From positions 806,001-870,000 of the forward strand of contig JAMXDE010000017.1 of NCBI GenBank assembly GCA_026770025.1: 64,000 nt of DNA, given 5' to 3'. Numbering within the stretch: position 1 is the first letter of the stretch; each line of letters begins with the position of its first letter. Source of the DNA: Craspedostauros australis (Eukaryota > Bacillariophyta > Bacillariophyceae > Mastogloiales > Achnanthaceae). The position numbers and the translations under genes were made by a program. The notes under the pieces were generated by a model. It was given only the letters and a program-made list of their open reading frames with translations, was not told the origin of the DNA and ran no database searches. This document shows, in pieces, positions 23,931 to 35,900 of the stretch.

Positions 23931-26900
23931 ATGGTGATGGCAACCACTCCAACGGCGCCGCATCCCTTCACATTGGTACCACCACCAACAACACAAATAG
24001 TCAGACAAACAATCAGACAAGACGATGAGACATCGACATCCAAGAGGAACTGTGGGAAGGCTCGCCAGTTGCTCCGCATCTTGACCCACCCGTTGTACAA
24101 CTATGAGTATGGAACCTCCCATGAGTATGATCTACTCTGGGAGTTGCCACAACAAAGCGTCCAGCCTGATAGGTACTCTGTTTGAACCTTCGTCCAGCCC
24201 GTGCGGTCATGTGATCATGACGATCGAAGTTGCTGGAAGAGGACGATGTCAGACTGATAGCAGAGAAGCAAACGGAGACCAAGCAATCGCAACAGGCCGA
24301 CACGAAATCGAAGGCGAGCAAGCCCACAAGCGTCGCCAATGAGGCCAAAGCAGCTGCAAAATCAGGTGGTCGTGCGAGTGTCAGCACAGATACACCAAGC
24401 AGCGCCAATAGAAATACAGCAAAAGATGCGAAAGCTTCGGCTGTGAAACCATCACGTGCGAAGAGTCTGGACATGCTCAACATGCAAGCTCACGAGATGT
24501 CATTCAGCTCCCTTGATCCCAACAAGTTCATCAACAACGAATCCATACCGTCGCCAAACACCCCAGGTGGACTCAGCTTCGCCACAGCCCCAGCACTCGG
24601 CGCGACCCGCGAACGGAGCAGCCAAGACAAGACGAAGCTTGCGCAGAGTTGGAGACGCAGGCCAAGGACACAAACGAATTCCAACGGAACGACCAGCAGC
24701 GCCAAATCGAGGAGCAAGAGTTTGGAATTCTCGAATGACGGACGCAACATGCCAGTCACACCAGACACATCAGAGACATCAGGCGCAATGAGTACAGCCA
24801 GCATCCCGGCTCTACCTCGAGTTGCGACAACGGAGACGTCTCGCAGCAAGAGCCTGGAGTCACTGTCGAATCTGCCAAGTCTCCACAACGATGACGACAG
24901 CGCCGGCGTTGCGACAAATGCTGCTGCAACGAACGGTGGGAGAAGCTCTGTGGCCCCTGTCACGCCTGGAGGTCGGAGCGCGGCATCTACACCAGCCCCG
25001 TTCAGCCACATACATGAATAGAGACAACAGTCTTGATCGTTGAACAAGCGCAGGTCGACGTTGGCAAGCATCCTCAAGATCAAATCATCATCATGACGTG
25101 AAGTATCGTCGACCAATCCTCCCAAATCGAAGCAACGACCATCTCTCGAATCCCGATCATCGCAATTGGCCGATCTTGCCTTGACTGAAGCATCCGCAAA
25201 GGCGCCATCATCGCCATCATCATCGCCGTCGCCACCGCCATCATCATCATCACAGTCCAAATCCCAACTCGATCTTCAACAGTTCGAACGCAACCACGGA
25301 GGTGTCTCGGCCACAACCCCAAGCCCCATCCAGTCCCGGAGCCTTGAGTTTGGGAATCGAATTGCAATCGAGCAAGAAGAACCAAGTGGATCCTTCTCAC
25401 AACAGATCTGCATGCAGTTCGTTGCACCCAAGTGGAGACTCGAAGCAACGACGTTCACGCGAACGAAGCACGGGTGCTCTGCGCGATGAGATGAAGGCAA
25501 GGATCTCCAAGGTGCTTGGCAATGGGCCCCGACGTCACCACTCCAGCAAAACAAGAGGCGTGTCATCACCATCACCATTGATATTACCATCCATATCACC
25601 GTCGCCACGGCATCGGCGGAGAAGCGCACAGCACACCAGTAGCAAGCCGCACGCGACATCGCCAAGATCAAGCAGTGTGGAGCGTTCGCCATCATTGTGT
25701 CATCGTTGTGGCGGAGCAATTCACACATCCTCCTCTGGAAGAAGCTGCCGCTCGCCATCGGTGCGGAGTCGTCGAAGCCCATCCGATCATGGCCGTAGAA
25801 GAACTGCGCAAGTATCGATGGACTCATCGCCATCATCACGGCGACAACGATCATCTGGCAGTTCGGATGACATGAACGCAGCCTCGAGTTCACGCCAATC
25901 CAACTCAAATGCGCACTCCACCGGTACTGGTTTGCACCAACGCAAGGGCTCACCTTCCCGAACGCATGCCCGGGGAAGTTCGTGAAGACCAAATCAACGT
26001 GGCCATAGCCAATCGACACCATGTGGCGAAGATCAGCGAAGGAAGTCCTCCCATGAACGATCATCATCGGCGCGACCACGAAGCAGATCAAGAGGATATC
26101 GAAATTGACAGCATCGAACAGCACAGCGATGAGAGAGATGAAGATGGACGACATGGCAAGGAACGGCACGCCATGGCAAACAACAACATGGCAACAAACG
26201 TTCGTCATCACGCGGGGCCCTTCAATCAAATCGTTGTGGACGAAGCAGATCATCGACTCGCGATGCTGTCTACCATGAGAAGCTGTCCGGCACAAAACCA
26301 CTGCAACTCACACCAAAGAAAGCAGTCAGGAACAAGAGCGCGTCTCAGTGCCGCCATCCCTTGATGAATGGTACCAAAACTCCCACCCCGTGATGCATCA
26401 CGACATGATGGGATGGAATGAGATGGATGGGCCGCTCCGTATTCGTATCATACTCATAGAGGTATGGTAGATCCACATCCCTGTATGTAATACACCTACG
26501 AATAGACTGTACTTCTCTACGTATGTTTGGAACAGTACTGCATGCACTATATCTGCTCGTGCAATAGAACACTGTGATGAAGTCACGGGATGTTTCAAGA
26601 GATTGAAGGGCTGGATACTGCTCCCACGCTGCCTCTGCCTTGTCTGCAACTTGTCTGGTCCGCTCTCTGCGATACATACCCACACAGGGATGTTGCCGAT
26701 GTCATTCATGAACGGATTGGACATCTGTGGTTCCATCCACACTCCGCCATGAGCATCGTTGTTGGTTCGTTGCTCAGACAAAGGACGTATGGCAGCAGCA
26801 TTATCACAAGCCGTGCGGTCGTCGCCGTGCTGCCGGATTCGCACACAGAGCAATCTACTCCAAGTCACACTGCCAAGCAGATCCAAAGCAACAGTGCCGA

Positions 26901-27216
26901 TGCCAGTCGATCCAAGTTGCTGGGAGAGACGATCTACGAAGACTACCTGGCGAACAAGGCAGAGAGAAATGATGAGAAGCCGCGAGGAGCATGGTTGCTG
27001 CGCAGTTCCATCGACCGTCCTGTGTCACGCAATCGACCTCATCTCTCCATGAGTTGCACTCCCAACATTGCGCCCAAACTGCAGTCGAGACCCTCACCAA
27101 GTCCCAGGAGGAGCAATCACTCGCGGTTACAGCAACAAATGCCAGGGTCACCACCCATTCCAATCTTCGAAGCGACCAGTGCCAGCATGGCGGAAGGGCA
27201 AGAACTGACGAGGTAG
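23931..27216 (+). pseudogene. Gene X copy 1, decayed Ser/Arg-rich gene
   Basis: I do not recognise this gene. From ATG 23931 it encodes an N-terminal segment with NCGKARQLLRILTHPLYNYE and HEYDLLWELPQQSV, then a long Ser/Thr-rich region with recurring (R/K)SKSLE motifs (24230-25021), then Arg/Ser-rich segments (25302-25985) and a last open stretch (26590-27216). The frame is broken. There is a stop after RYSV at about 24185 with a frame change, stops at 25021 and shortly after, and a stop after THARGSS at 25985. In copy 2 several of these places read through. Both copies are thus degraded versions of one ancestral gene, or a gene with many unrecognised introns. No function is proposed. Confidence 0.5.
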
Positions 27217-28461
27217 CGCAGTCCAAGCATCCAGAGAGCTTGACGAGCAAGAGAAGAAACCAACGAATCAACCAACCAACGAGCAACCCCATGCAGAGTG
27301 CGAGTGCCGTATTGCGGATCATGGTTGACACAGAGTTTCCATATGGCACAAGAAGCACGCGGTCAGCGGTCCATGGCCCATGCGCGCACCGTACACCCAC
27401 ATATCCTCCTTTGTGGTGCTCCCAACTTCGTTCGTGAGGTGGATGTTCCTGTCGATCGCCTCTGTTGAGCATCGATGCTCTGGAAGTCACGAGCCAAGAC
27501 GGCAGCACTCATGCCTATTGATAGAATGTGCATGGTGTTGTGTATTGGTGGTCCGTGTGGCAGGAACAGTGGAGGCGGCACAGTATCACTCCGCCTGATG
27601 CTTGCTGAAGGTGCCACCCCAACCCATCCCAATACGCAATGTGGTGTTGGTTTGATGTTGAGGACTCTTGTTGCCTGTGCGGATGGTGATGGTTGCAGTG
27701 CGGTGGGATGGCAACCAGTCAAATCCAAATGAGATGGGTCGCAACCAACAAAGACAACCAACACAGGCAATCAACAAAGGCAGTCACATCGGTGGCTTTA
27801 TTGGTGGCTTCGTTGTTGTTCGAGGCATTGGCTCACACCTCAAGTTGGTGCTTGCGATGGCAGGCGGACGAGGGTCAGCGGTCTTGCAGATGCCACGATG
27901 ACGCAAGCAAGCAAAGGTCATGGTGCACATGATGCACATACTGGTGGTGGTGCGGACAGCTCCTTCTCTCTCTGTCTCTCTGTTTCCGAAGACTTTGACG
28001 TTGTTTGCTTCGGATTGGTGTTGCGTTGATTGTGGCCAAACGAGAACTCTGTTGTGGTGCTTCTTTCTTGTTGTTGGTCGCACGCATTTTCGTGATGGAT
28101 GGGAACAGAAAGATCCAATCCGCGCGAACCAGACGGGTGCGATCAAGAGAAGGAGACAAACACAGGCAAACAGAAGGAGGAGACCATGCGAACAAGACAA
28201 CAGCACACACACCACCCAACCCCATACTCAACCGCGTGAACAACAGACATCGAATTGCCACTCATATTCATCACACAGCGTATGGTACTCATACTCATAC
28301 TCATACTAATACAAGCTGTTGCATACACAAACATCGATATCTCTTCCATAGGCAGCTCCGACCACAGACATCCTCGACAGCCAATCCAACGTATATCGTC
28401 CAACTTCCAACGTCCAACGTCTATCGTCCAGCAACCATCGACCATCCACCACACTCTCAAA
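27217..28461. other. Junction of units 1 and 2, leader of ankyrin-BTB 2
   Basis: The sequence runs from the tail of gene X into the ankyrin-BTB 2 leader. The same junction recurs near 48490-49795 and is nearly identical from about 28005. Open frames here lack motifs. A short (CATACT)n-like stretch precedes the gene near 28285-28310. Confidence 0.45.
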
Positions 28462-30075
28462 ATGCCGAGTGTTACCAACCAACAACTCATTGATGCTGCC
28501 AAGGCAGGTGACTTGTCAGTGTTGAAGGAGTGGAAGAAGCAGAACAAGACGCAGAATGAAGGAGATGGTGTCAACTGCAAAGACCATGATGGTTGGACTC
28601 CCCTTCATTGGGCATGCTGCAACGGCCAGCTGGAGTGTGTGAAGTACCTCATCGAATCATGTGAGGCGGACATCAGCTGCAAAACCAACTCTGGTTGCAC
28701 TCCCCTTCATTGGGCATGCTACAACGGCCAGCTGGAGTGTGTCAAGTACCTCATCGAATCATGTGAGGCGGACATCAACTGCAAAGACAACAATGATTCC
28801 ACTCCCCTTCATTGGGCATGCTACGGCGGCCACCTGGAGTGTGTTGCGTACCTCATTGCATCAGCCAATGCCGATGTCAACATCCAAGACAACGACAACA
28901 AAACACCCCTCGATGTGATCGGTGCGAAACTTCCAGTCAAGATGATAAAATGTCTCGATGATCTGAGTCACCGCAACTCACAACTGCAGGAGCAGTTGGA
29001 GGAGAACGAGCAAGAGAATGAACAACTGAAACGGCAGTTGGAACAGAAGGAGGAAGAGAAGACACAGAAGGAGCAAGAGAATGAACAACTGAAACAGCAG
29101 TTGGAACAGAAGGAGGAAGAGAAGACACAGAAGGAGCAGGAGAACGAACAATTGAAACAGCAGTTGGAACAGGAGAAGGAATCAACGCAGCGCTTGCTCT
29201 CGAAAAGTCAACTGGAGAACGAACAACTGAAACGGAAGTTGAAACAACATCTCAAGATCAGCATCGACCAAGATCGTTGCGCCGCTGTTCATGCTGAGGC
29301 CATCGCAGACGTTACCTTCCTGTGCGGACAAGGGGACGAACAACAACCAATCAAGGCAAACTCCGCAGTCCTCATGATCACTGTCCCATCCATTCAGACA
29401 CTGATCAACTCTGGAATCCAACATCAATGCGCTCACGATGGTGCCCACGATGGCGCTCAAGATACAACTGAACCCATCCAAACAACCATCCCTCTTCCCA
29501 ACTTTCAACCAAAACACGTCCGATACGTCCTCCAATGTATCTACAGAGGTGAGATATCCTTCAACAACAACACTCATGACTACGCTGGCGATGATGACGC
29601 AAACCAGCCAACTCCCACCCTCACTGGACAGGATGATCTGCAACAGCTGATCCTTGTGGCCAACGAGTTCGGCTTCTGGCGACTCAAGCTTGTTCTTGAA
29701 GCAGAGTTGGCCTGCAAGCATCTCACAGAGGACACCATGATAGATGTGTTGATATTCGCTCATCAACACAACTGCTTGGTGTTGAAGGATGCAGCGATGA
29801 GAATGGTTGCTGAAAGTGAGAAAGACATGTTCACTCATCCAGATTTCGGCAAGTTGGTTCCACAGCCCCAACTGATGACAGAGACCCAGGTGTTTTGTAG
29901 TGGGAGAATGAAGAGTGGTGGTATTGATGGTGAGTACAGCCACATGTCCATGGTGGAGCTGTACAAGGTTATGGATCAGGATGAGGGTACAGCACAAGTG
30001 GATTCATACATGGATCGGGCAACATTGGTGGACTTCGTCCGCTCAATGAGAACCAGCTCTATGAGAGCCAATTGA
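28462..30075 (+). CDS. Ankyrin-coiled coil-BTB protein 2
   Basis: This 537-residue paralogue of copy 1 has three ankyrin repeats plus a degenerate one, all three with Trp after TPLH. A shorter coiled coil follows with two 21-residue units, then the BTB domain (from about residue 262) and the BACK-like tail. The BTB and C-terminal parts are nearly identical to copies 1 and 3 at DNA level, which points to recent duplication or gene conversion. An in-frame ATG exists 207 bases upstream. ATG 28462 is preferred because all three copies share it in the same context and the extension is hydrophobic and not present in copy 1. The frame is intact. Confidence 0.88.
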   Translation: MPSVTNQQLIDAAKAGDLSVLKEWKKQNKTQNEGDGVNCKDHDGWTPLHWACCNGQLECVKYLIESCEADISCKTNSGCTPLHWACYNGQLECVKYLIESCEADINCKDNNDSTPLHWACYGGHLECVAYLIASANADVNIQDNDNKTPLDVIGAKLPVKMIKCLDDLSHRNSQLQEQLEENEQENEQLKRQLEQKEEEKTQKEQENEQLKQQLEQKEEEKTQKEQENEQLKQQLEQEKESTQRLLSKSQLENEQLKRKLKQHLKISIDQDRCAAVHAEAIADVTFLCGQGDEQQPIKANSAVLMITVPSIQTLINSGIQHQCAHDGAHDGAQDTTEPIQTTIPLPNFQPKHVRYVLQCIYRGEISFNNNTHDYAGDDDANQPTPTLTGQDDLQQLILVANEFGFWRLKLVLEAELACKHLTEDTMIDVLIFAHQHNCLVLKDAAMRMVAESEKDMFTHPDFGKLVPQPQLMTETQVFCSGRMKSGGIDGEYSHMSMVELYKVMDQDEGTAQVDSYMDRATLVDFVRSMRTSSMRAN

Positions 30076-31270
30076 TCCGAAGTGATTGTGGTGGACGGCA
30101 CTGCCGAGGAGGAGGAGTGAAGTGTCAGACCATGCCATACCGTACCAGAAATCTTCCACAAGTGAACGCATGACAGAATTGAGTCGACGGATAAAACTAG
30201 TCGCCAGAATAGTCATTAGGACAGTAACTATGTGAAAGGAGGTGGAGCAATTTGTAATCCATTCATTCAATGGTGCGTCCGGCATGCCTTCACCGTCACC
30301 TTTGGTGATGTGCACAGCATGCTGCTCCATGCAGTCCCGTATCGTTCGCAGCACGGTTTGGCTGGGCCGCGAGATGCGCATGATCTTCTGTGCATGAATT
30401 GCAGATGATCCTGGTTGGCATAAGGCACGTTGGTGTGCAGCATCATTGGCCAATGCGACAGGAAGAAGATGGTTCAGCCACCGCTGTCATCGCCGTGATC
30501 GTTGTTGCCGATCATATGGTTTCCACGTTCGTTGGTTTCGTGGGTGTGGAAGGAGTTGTGTGGGAAACGATGGCAGACCACGCTGGCGTCATGCATGGCT
30601 TGTTGGACTGGAATCCAACTTGACGAGGTGGAGCGTATTGCGACAGTTACCTTGTTGTTGGTGGTGGTGGTGGTGGTGGTGCTGCTGCTGCAGTTTGTGC
30701 ACGATGTCGCGCAGGGCACGCATGTATGCCAGCAGCTGCATGGTTTTCGATAGGTATGGCCGACAAAGATGACGAGCAATGGGAGAAGTTGCCAACGTCA
30801 TTGTACACGATTTCAATAATGGTGGATCCAAGGAGACAGTGCCTCTGTCTCATCGTTTGCGGTTTGTGGTGGCGACGTATCGCTTCGAGCATCGGTATGA
30901 GCAGGCGTGGCTGGTTGTGGTGCGTGTAGTGGGGACTGAGGAACATCTCCAAACTGATGGCTCTGTTGGTCTCGGGAAAGTCGCTGCGTCCAATCTTACA
31001 GATGAATCCATCCAATATGTGCTGAATCTCCGTTTCAGACAACGCATCGGACGTTTATGTGGGTGGGCGCCGCTGCTGATGACTTGAATCCAGACCGCAC
31101 CACGGGCCATGGCATTTCTTGCCGTTGCTGTTGGCACTGTTGTTGGTGCTGTGATTTCCCATGTCTCAAGATCTTCTCTACTCCGGAGCAGTTGGTTTGA
31201 CATCTTCCTTTCGGATGTCGCTGAGTGATGTGACAAGTTTGGGAACGCTGTTCATCACTGCTCGTCATTC
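30043..31270 (-). other. Candidate spliced minus-strand gene in unit 2 (low confidence)
   Basis: A possible small gene is antisense to the block downstream of ankyrin-BTB 2. One consistent model joins an exon ending at 31000 (ALSETEIQHILDG), an exon 30842-30651 (PIARHLCRPYLSKTMQLLAYM) and a last exon 30410-30043 (SSAIHAQKTLRISRP). The donors are GTAAGA and GTAACT with AG acceptors, and phases match. The last two exons look helical and the last vaguely recalls a histone-fold C-terminus; this is not relied on. In copy 1 the middle exon changes phase and in copy 4 the second donor is lost. Differences between copies in the last exon are mostly amino-acid changing, so it may be non-coding. Confidence 0.25.
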
Positions 31271-31288
31271 ATCATCAGCGTCATTCAT

Positions 31289-31319
<31 letters not shown>

Positions 31320-31734
31320 ATCATCGTTGGCATCATCACAGTCTCTTGCCATCACCGCCTTCGTTGATTCTGGTTGGCATGCCATATTTTGCGCAGCCGC
31401 TGCTTGCTTGATTACTTCATTGCTTCATTGCTTTGCTGCTTGACGGACAACGTCTCAGTGTTGGCTGATACCTCCATCAATGCAAACATAGTCAAGCCAT
31501 TTCATCTCTCTTGCTCTCTCTTTCTCGCTCTCTCGTTGTGTTGAAGTCGCTTGATGGATCATGGGTGCAAAATCGAAGATTCGTTGTTTTGGGTGGTGTC
31601 AAGAATTGTTGGCGCGTTTGTTGAGTACTCGTCTGTCTGCCATCCGTAGTTCATTCAACCAATGACACGCACGTGCACTCACAACGAACATCACCTCTGT
31701 GTTGTCTTCATTCGACGCAACTCTGTTCGACGAT
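30076..31734. other. Downstream block of unit 2
   Basis: This block is homologous to 22304-23930 and 61024-62512. It carries GGT, ATC and CT simple-sequence runs and the uncertain minus-strand gene described above. No secure plus-strand gene is seen. Confidence 0.5.
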
Positions 31735-32440
31735 GACGATGGCGACCCCTCCAACGGCGCCGCATCCCTTCACAATTGGTACCACCGACGCAAACGCAAA
31801 CACAAACAATCAGACAAGATGACAAAGCATCGACATCCAAGAGGAACTGTGGGAAGGCTCGCCAGTTGCTCCGCATCTTGACCCACCCGTTGTACAACTA
31901 TGAGTCTGGAACCTCCCATGAGTATGATCTACTCTGGGAGTTGCCACAACAAAGCGTCCAGCCTGATAGGTACTCTGTTCGAACCTTCATGAGGTCATGG
32001 CCATCGAAGTTGATGTTGATGGAAGAGGAGGGTGTCAGACTGATAGCAGAGAAGCAAACGGAGACCAAGCAATCGCATCAGGCCGACACGAAATTGAAGG
32101 CGAGCAAGCCCACAAGCGTCGCCAATGAGGCCAAAGCAGCTGCAAAATCAGGTCGTCGTGCGAGTGTCAGCACAGATACACCAAGCAGTGCCAATAGAAG
32201 CACAGCAAAAGATGCGAAAGCTTCAGCTGTGAAACAATCACATGCGAAGAGTCTGGACATGCTCAACATGCAAGCTCATGACATGCAAGCTCATGAGATG
32301 TCATTCAGCTCCCTTGATCCCAGCAAGTTCATCAACAACGAACTGATGCCTGTGCCAAACACCCCAGGTGGACTCAGCTTCGCCACAGCCCCAGCACTTG
32401 GCACAACCGGCGAATGGAGCAGCCAAGACAAGACGAAGCT

Positions 32441-32967
32441 TAATAGAGCTAAACTAGTACCCACCTTAGAGAGAGAGACTACAAATCATCCGACTTGTCA
32501 GCATTCCAGTAGATCGAACAGATACTTCACCAGCCCCCACGTTTGGGGACAGACCCAGAACATTGAAGCAGATCTTTGGAACCCGTGTCAAGGAACCAGA
32601 AGAGTTCCGATAACCAAGCTACTGACACCCACCATCGCCAAAACGCCGACACATGGAAACAGAGCCCCAGCAACGCGCATCATCGCCCATTGTCTCTCAT
32701 GGAACTCAGCCAATGGATCTCGACCCACGGTACTTGGGATACATGACCCATACACACTGTCATTCAGGACACCACAGGAGATCCTCCCCGCAGGGAAGAA
32801 CCATAGCACTAATCTCATAATCCGCACGTTTCTTCACCATCTACCAGTATTCTCAATTGACTACTTGTGGAACAGAAGACTCACGTTCGGACCGCTTGCC
32901 AATCAAGCCTCTGCCCAAAGCTATCAACAGCCAACAAGACAACAGCCATTACGTTTGGGATCTATTA
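32441..32967 (+). repeat. Left LTR of the copia-type element
   Basis: This 527-bp LTR starts TAATAGAGC and ends GGATCTATTA. Its termini form an imperfect inverted repeat (perfect in the right LTR), in place of the usual TG...CA. Confidence 0.9.
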
Positions 32968-35900
32968 GATTAACAGTCACAAAAGATTGTCAAGCTCTTA
33001 GACCCCTGCAAGATGACCGTCACCCAACGCCTCCAAGCCTCCAACCGGCCACCTCCCAAGAGGAGCCCAGGAGATAGGACCCTAGCCTTCGAGACCCTTC
33101 CCGCGGACCCAAAGGACCCAAGCCTCTCTGCCATCCTTGATGGCACGCCAGGCTACCCAACAACCGGGCCATCTTCGCTCTCCTTCACAGAGATCGGAGT
33201 CGACTTCATCGAGGTCACCTTCCGACACCCCATCATCGTGGATGCATGGAATCGAAAGGAAAGAACCAACGAAGCCGAAATCGTGCGCCACGTCCACAAG
33301 ACTACCTGGAACGCGTTCACGGAACTCAAGCAAGAGTTTCGGATCAGCATCGAAACCGCCATGATCTTTGATCTCTTCCCATCCAAGACCCTCGCAGAAG
33401 AGAAGACCATCTCCCAACTGCTGATCACCATCCATGAAGAAGCCACCGACATGAACCCGGCATTAATCATGTTCAACCTCAAGCACCCGGACGACGTGGC
33501 AAGGAACTACGAGACAGGACTCCTCATCTACCACATCGGAGAATGGGTCAGATCCATCAAAGTTGAGGATGAATCCACTCTCGAATCCACCCTTGACGCA
33601 ATGTTCACCGACACGGACACCACCGCCAAAGCCATGGCAGACTTCTGCCGTTCCGAACGATGCGGCAAACGCCACCACAACCAAGCTTGGTTGAATGTCA
33701 TCGGGGAACACAAGAAGGCACTCTCCAACGCATCCGCGACCAGCGTCTCATCTGGGTCAGAAGCATCTACCCGTAGAACCGGACGCGACAACGACAGCCA
33801 CCAAGGAGGAACCCCATCTGGGCTCTCCCTCATGCTCGGTGGGAACACCCCGCACCGTACCCCACCCGACTTCCCGAACGAAACCCAACTCTCCAGCATC
33901 GCCAAGCAAGGATCACAAAACACGTCACCAGCAATCATCGACACCCGTGGTACCACCCCGCCCAACGAAGATACCGAACCAGGCACCAACTACGACCAAC
34001 ACCATGATAACGACGATACCGTAGACGTACCCGACAACCGCGGTCCCACAGGACGGAACCGACTTTTCCCCAACGTAGACCCAGCAACGATCGGTGACTT
34101 CGACCGCAACCCAACCGTCGCCAAGGTAGTAACCTTCGCCCCCGAAACAACCGCAAGAGGTCCAGGAGGTACCAACGCACCCCGGATGAACTACCCAGAG
34201 AATGACGGGAACCGTCCACCCCACGATCGAAACCTGCATCCCTACCACGGTGCCGCGGATACACCGGCCTCACATGGTGTGGGTAACTATCGAGGCAACA
34301 ACGGGCACGAACCCGTGAACCGAAACCCTGTCAGTAACCCACCCGCGAACCATGGGACAAACCGCCCGCACCGTGACAACCATGGGCCTCCAATTAACCA
34401 TGGACACAACGGCGGCGACCCTTATGGGCATCCCCCTAACTTGGGGAACCAATTCCCTCATGGCCCACCGCTTCCGATGTACCACAGAACCCACCCAGGA
34501 GGATTCCCGCCCATTGGAATCCCTATCCCCATGGGCCATTTTCCCCATGGAACCGGAGGTTTTCCAATGCCACAAGGAGCCTTCACCCCCGTTGGACACC
34601 CTCACCCCGGGTATCCACCACGACCACCCGCGTATGGGTACCGCCCAACCGATCCCAATGGAGGTTTCGGAAGACATGACCCACGCAACATGGGCCCGAA
34701 CACCCCACACGGGCAACACGAACCCGGGTATGCACCCCATCGAGGATCCACCCGCAGCGAACCACCAGTCGCCCAGGCCAAGCTAACGAAGCGACGCCCC
34801 ATCCCTGACTCCGTCAAATTCACGAGTGACGCGGCATCCTTCCAAGTGGTGAAACACCAAATCCATGCTCATCTCCTTGGAAACGACATGGCGTACCTGA
34901 TCAACGATCAGTTCCGGCACCGATACCATTCCCAAGGAATCCATGCGATCAAGGACCACATCGACCCGGTGACAGGAGTGCCAACAACCACCTCGCCAGA
35001 ACAGGTCGCAAGCGACGTCAGGACCCTATTCGCGGGACTATACTCCGTCTTCGCCGGCGGCCCAGCACATGGACTCGCCACCAGAGGACTCCTCACCGAG
35101 GACGGTATCCTATTCTGGAATGAACTCCTCAATACCTACGATAGCGACTGGATCAGAGGAATGGAGGTCGACTCTCTGATGAAGAGAGTGCATGATTTCA
35201 ATCCCGGCAGACAGGACCTGGGATCCTACCTGAAGGAGATCCAGGATATATTCGCGAACGTGAATTTCCTGGCAACCAACCCGGATCAACAAGTCTCCGA
35301 CGCGCAACAACGCCGCACGCTCCTTAACCACCTCATCGGTTGCGACGACATCAACGTACGCACCATGGTCCGGAGCATCGAGCGAAGCCCAGACATGCAG
35401 TCGATGGGAGCCACCTGCATGTATCTCATCTCCGAGTCCGCCAGGGACAATGCGGTAGCCAACAACCAGCGGGGATCAAGGTCCGGCAAACGCAGGATCT
35501 TCAAGGCAACCGCCGAAGCCAACCAAGATCAAGGTGAATCCAACACCGAGATGGTCATCAATGCCATCTCGAAGAAACTACAGGAAGATCCCACCTTCAT
35601 CTCACAAGAAGTATTCGATGGACTACCCGAGAAGGTCCGTCGAGTGATCATGAAACTCCGCAGCTCCCTCCGTTGGGCCCGCCGCAACAATGACCGGAAC
35701 GGATCCGGATTCACCCGCGTCGAGGGCAAGAAGGAGCAGGAAGAACCCCAACCACCTGCCAGCGTGAAGCCCCCAGAGAAAGGGGAGGAAACCAAGCCAC
35801 ACAAGCAGTATGGAGGTGTCACCCACGCGAACCTGGCCAGGTACACCCCAGGATCCACCGAGGGAACCGATTCCCAGGACGAGAATGGCTCGGATCTATC

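Larger units (their letters stand above)
20087..27910. repeat. Segmental duplication unit 1
   Basis: This unit comprises ankyrin-BTB 1, a downstream block (22304-23930) and gene X copy 1. The same order recurs in unit 2. Start-to-start distance to the next ankyrin gene is about 8.1 kb. Confidence 0.8.

Noticed and set aside
28255-28461. 69-residue N-terminal extension of ankyrin-BTB 2 and 3
   Set aside because: The upstream ATG is in frame but the extension is absent from copy 1, is partly simple repeat (CATACT) and precedes a start codon context shared by all copies.
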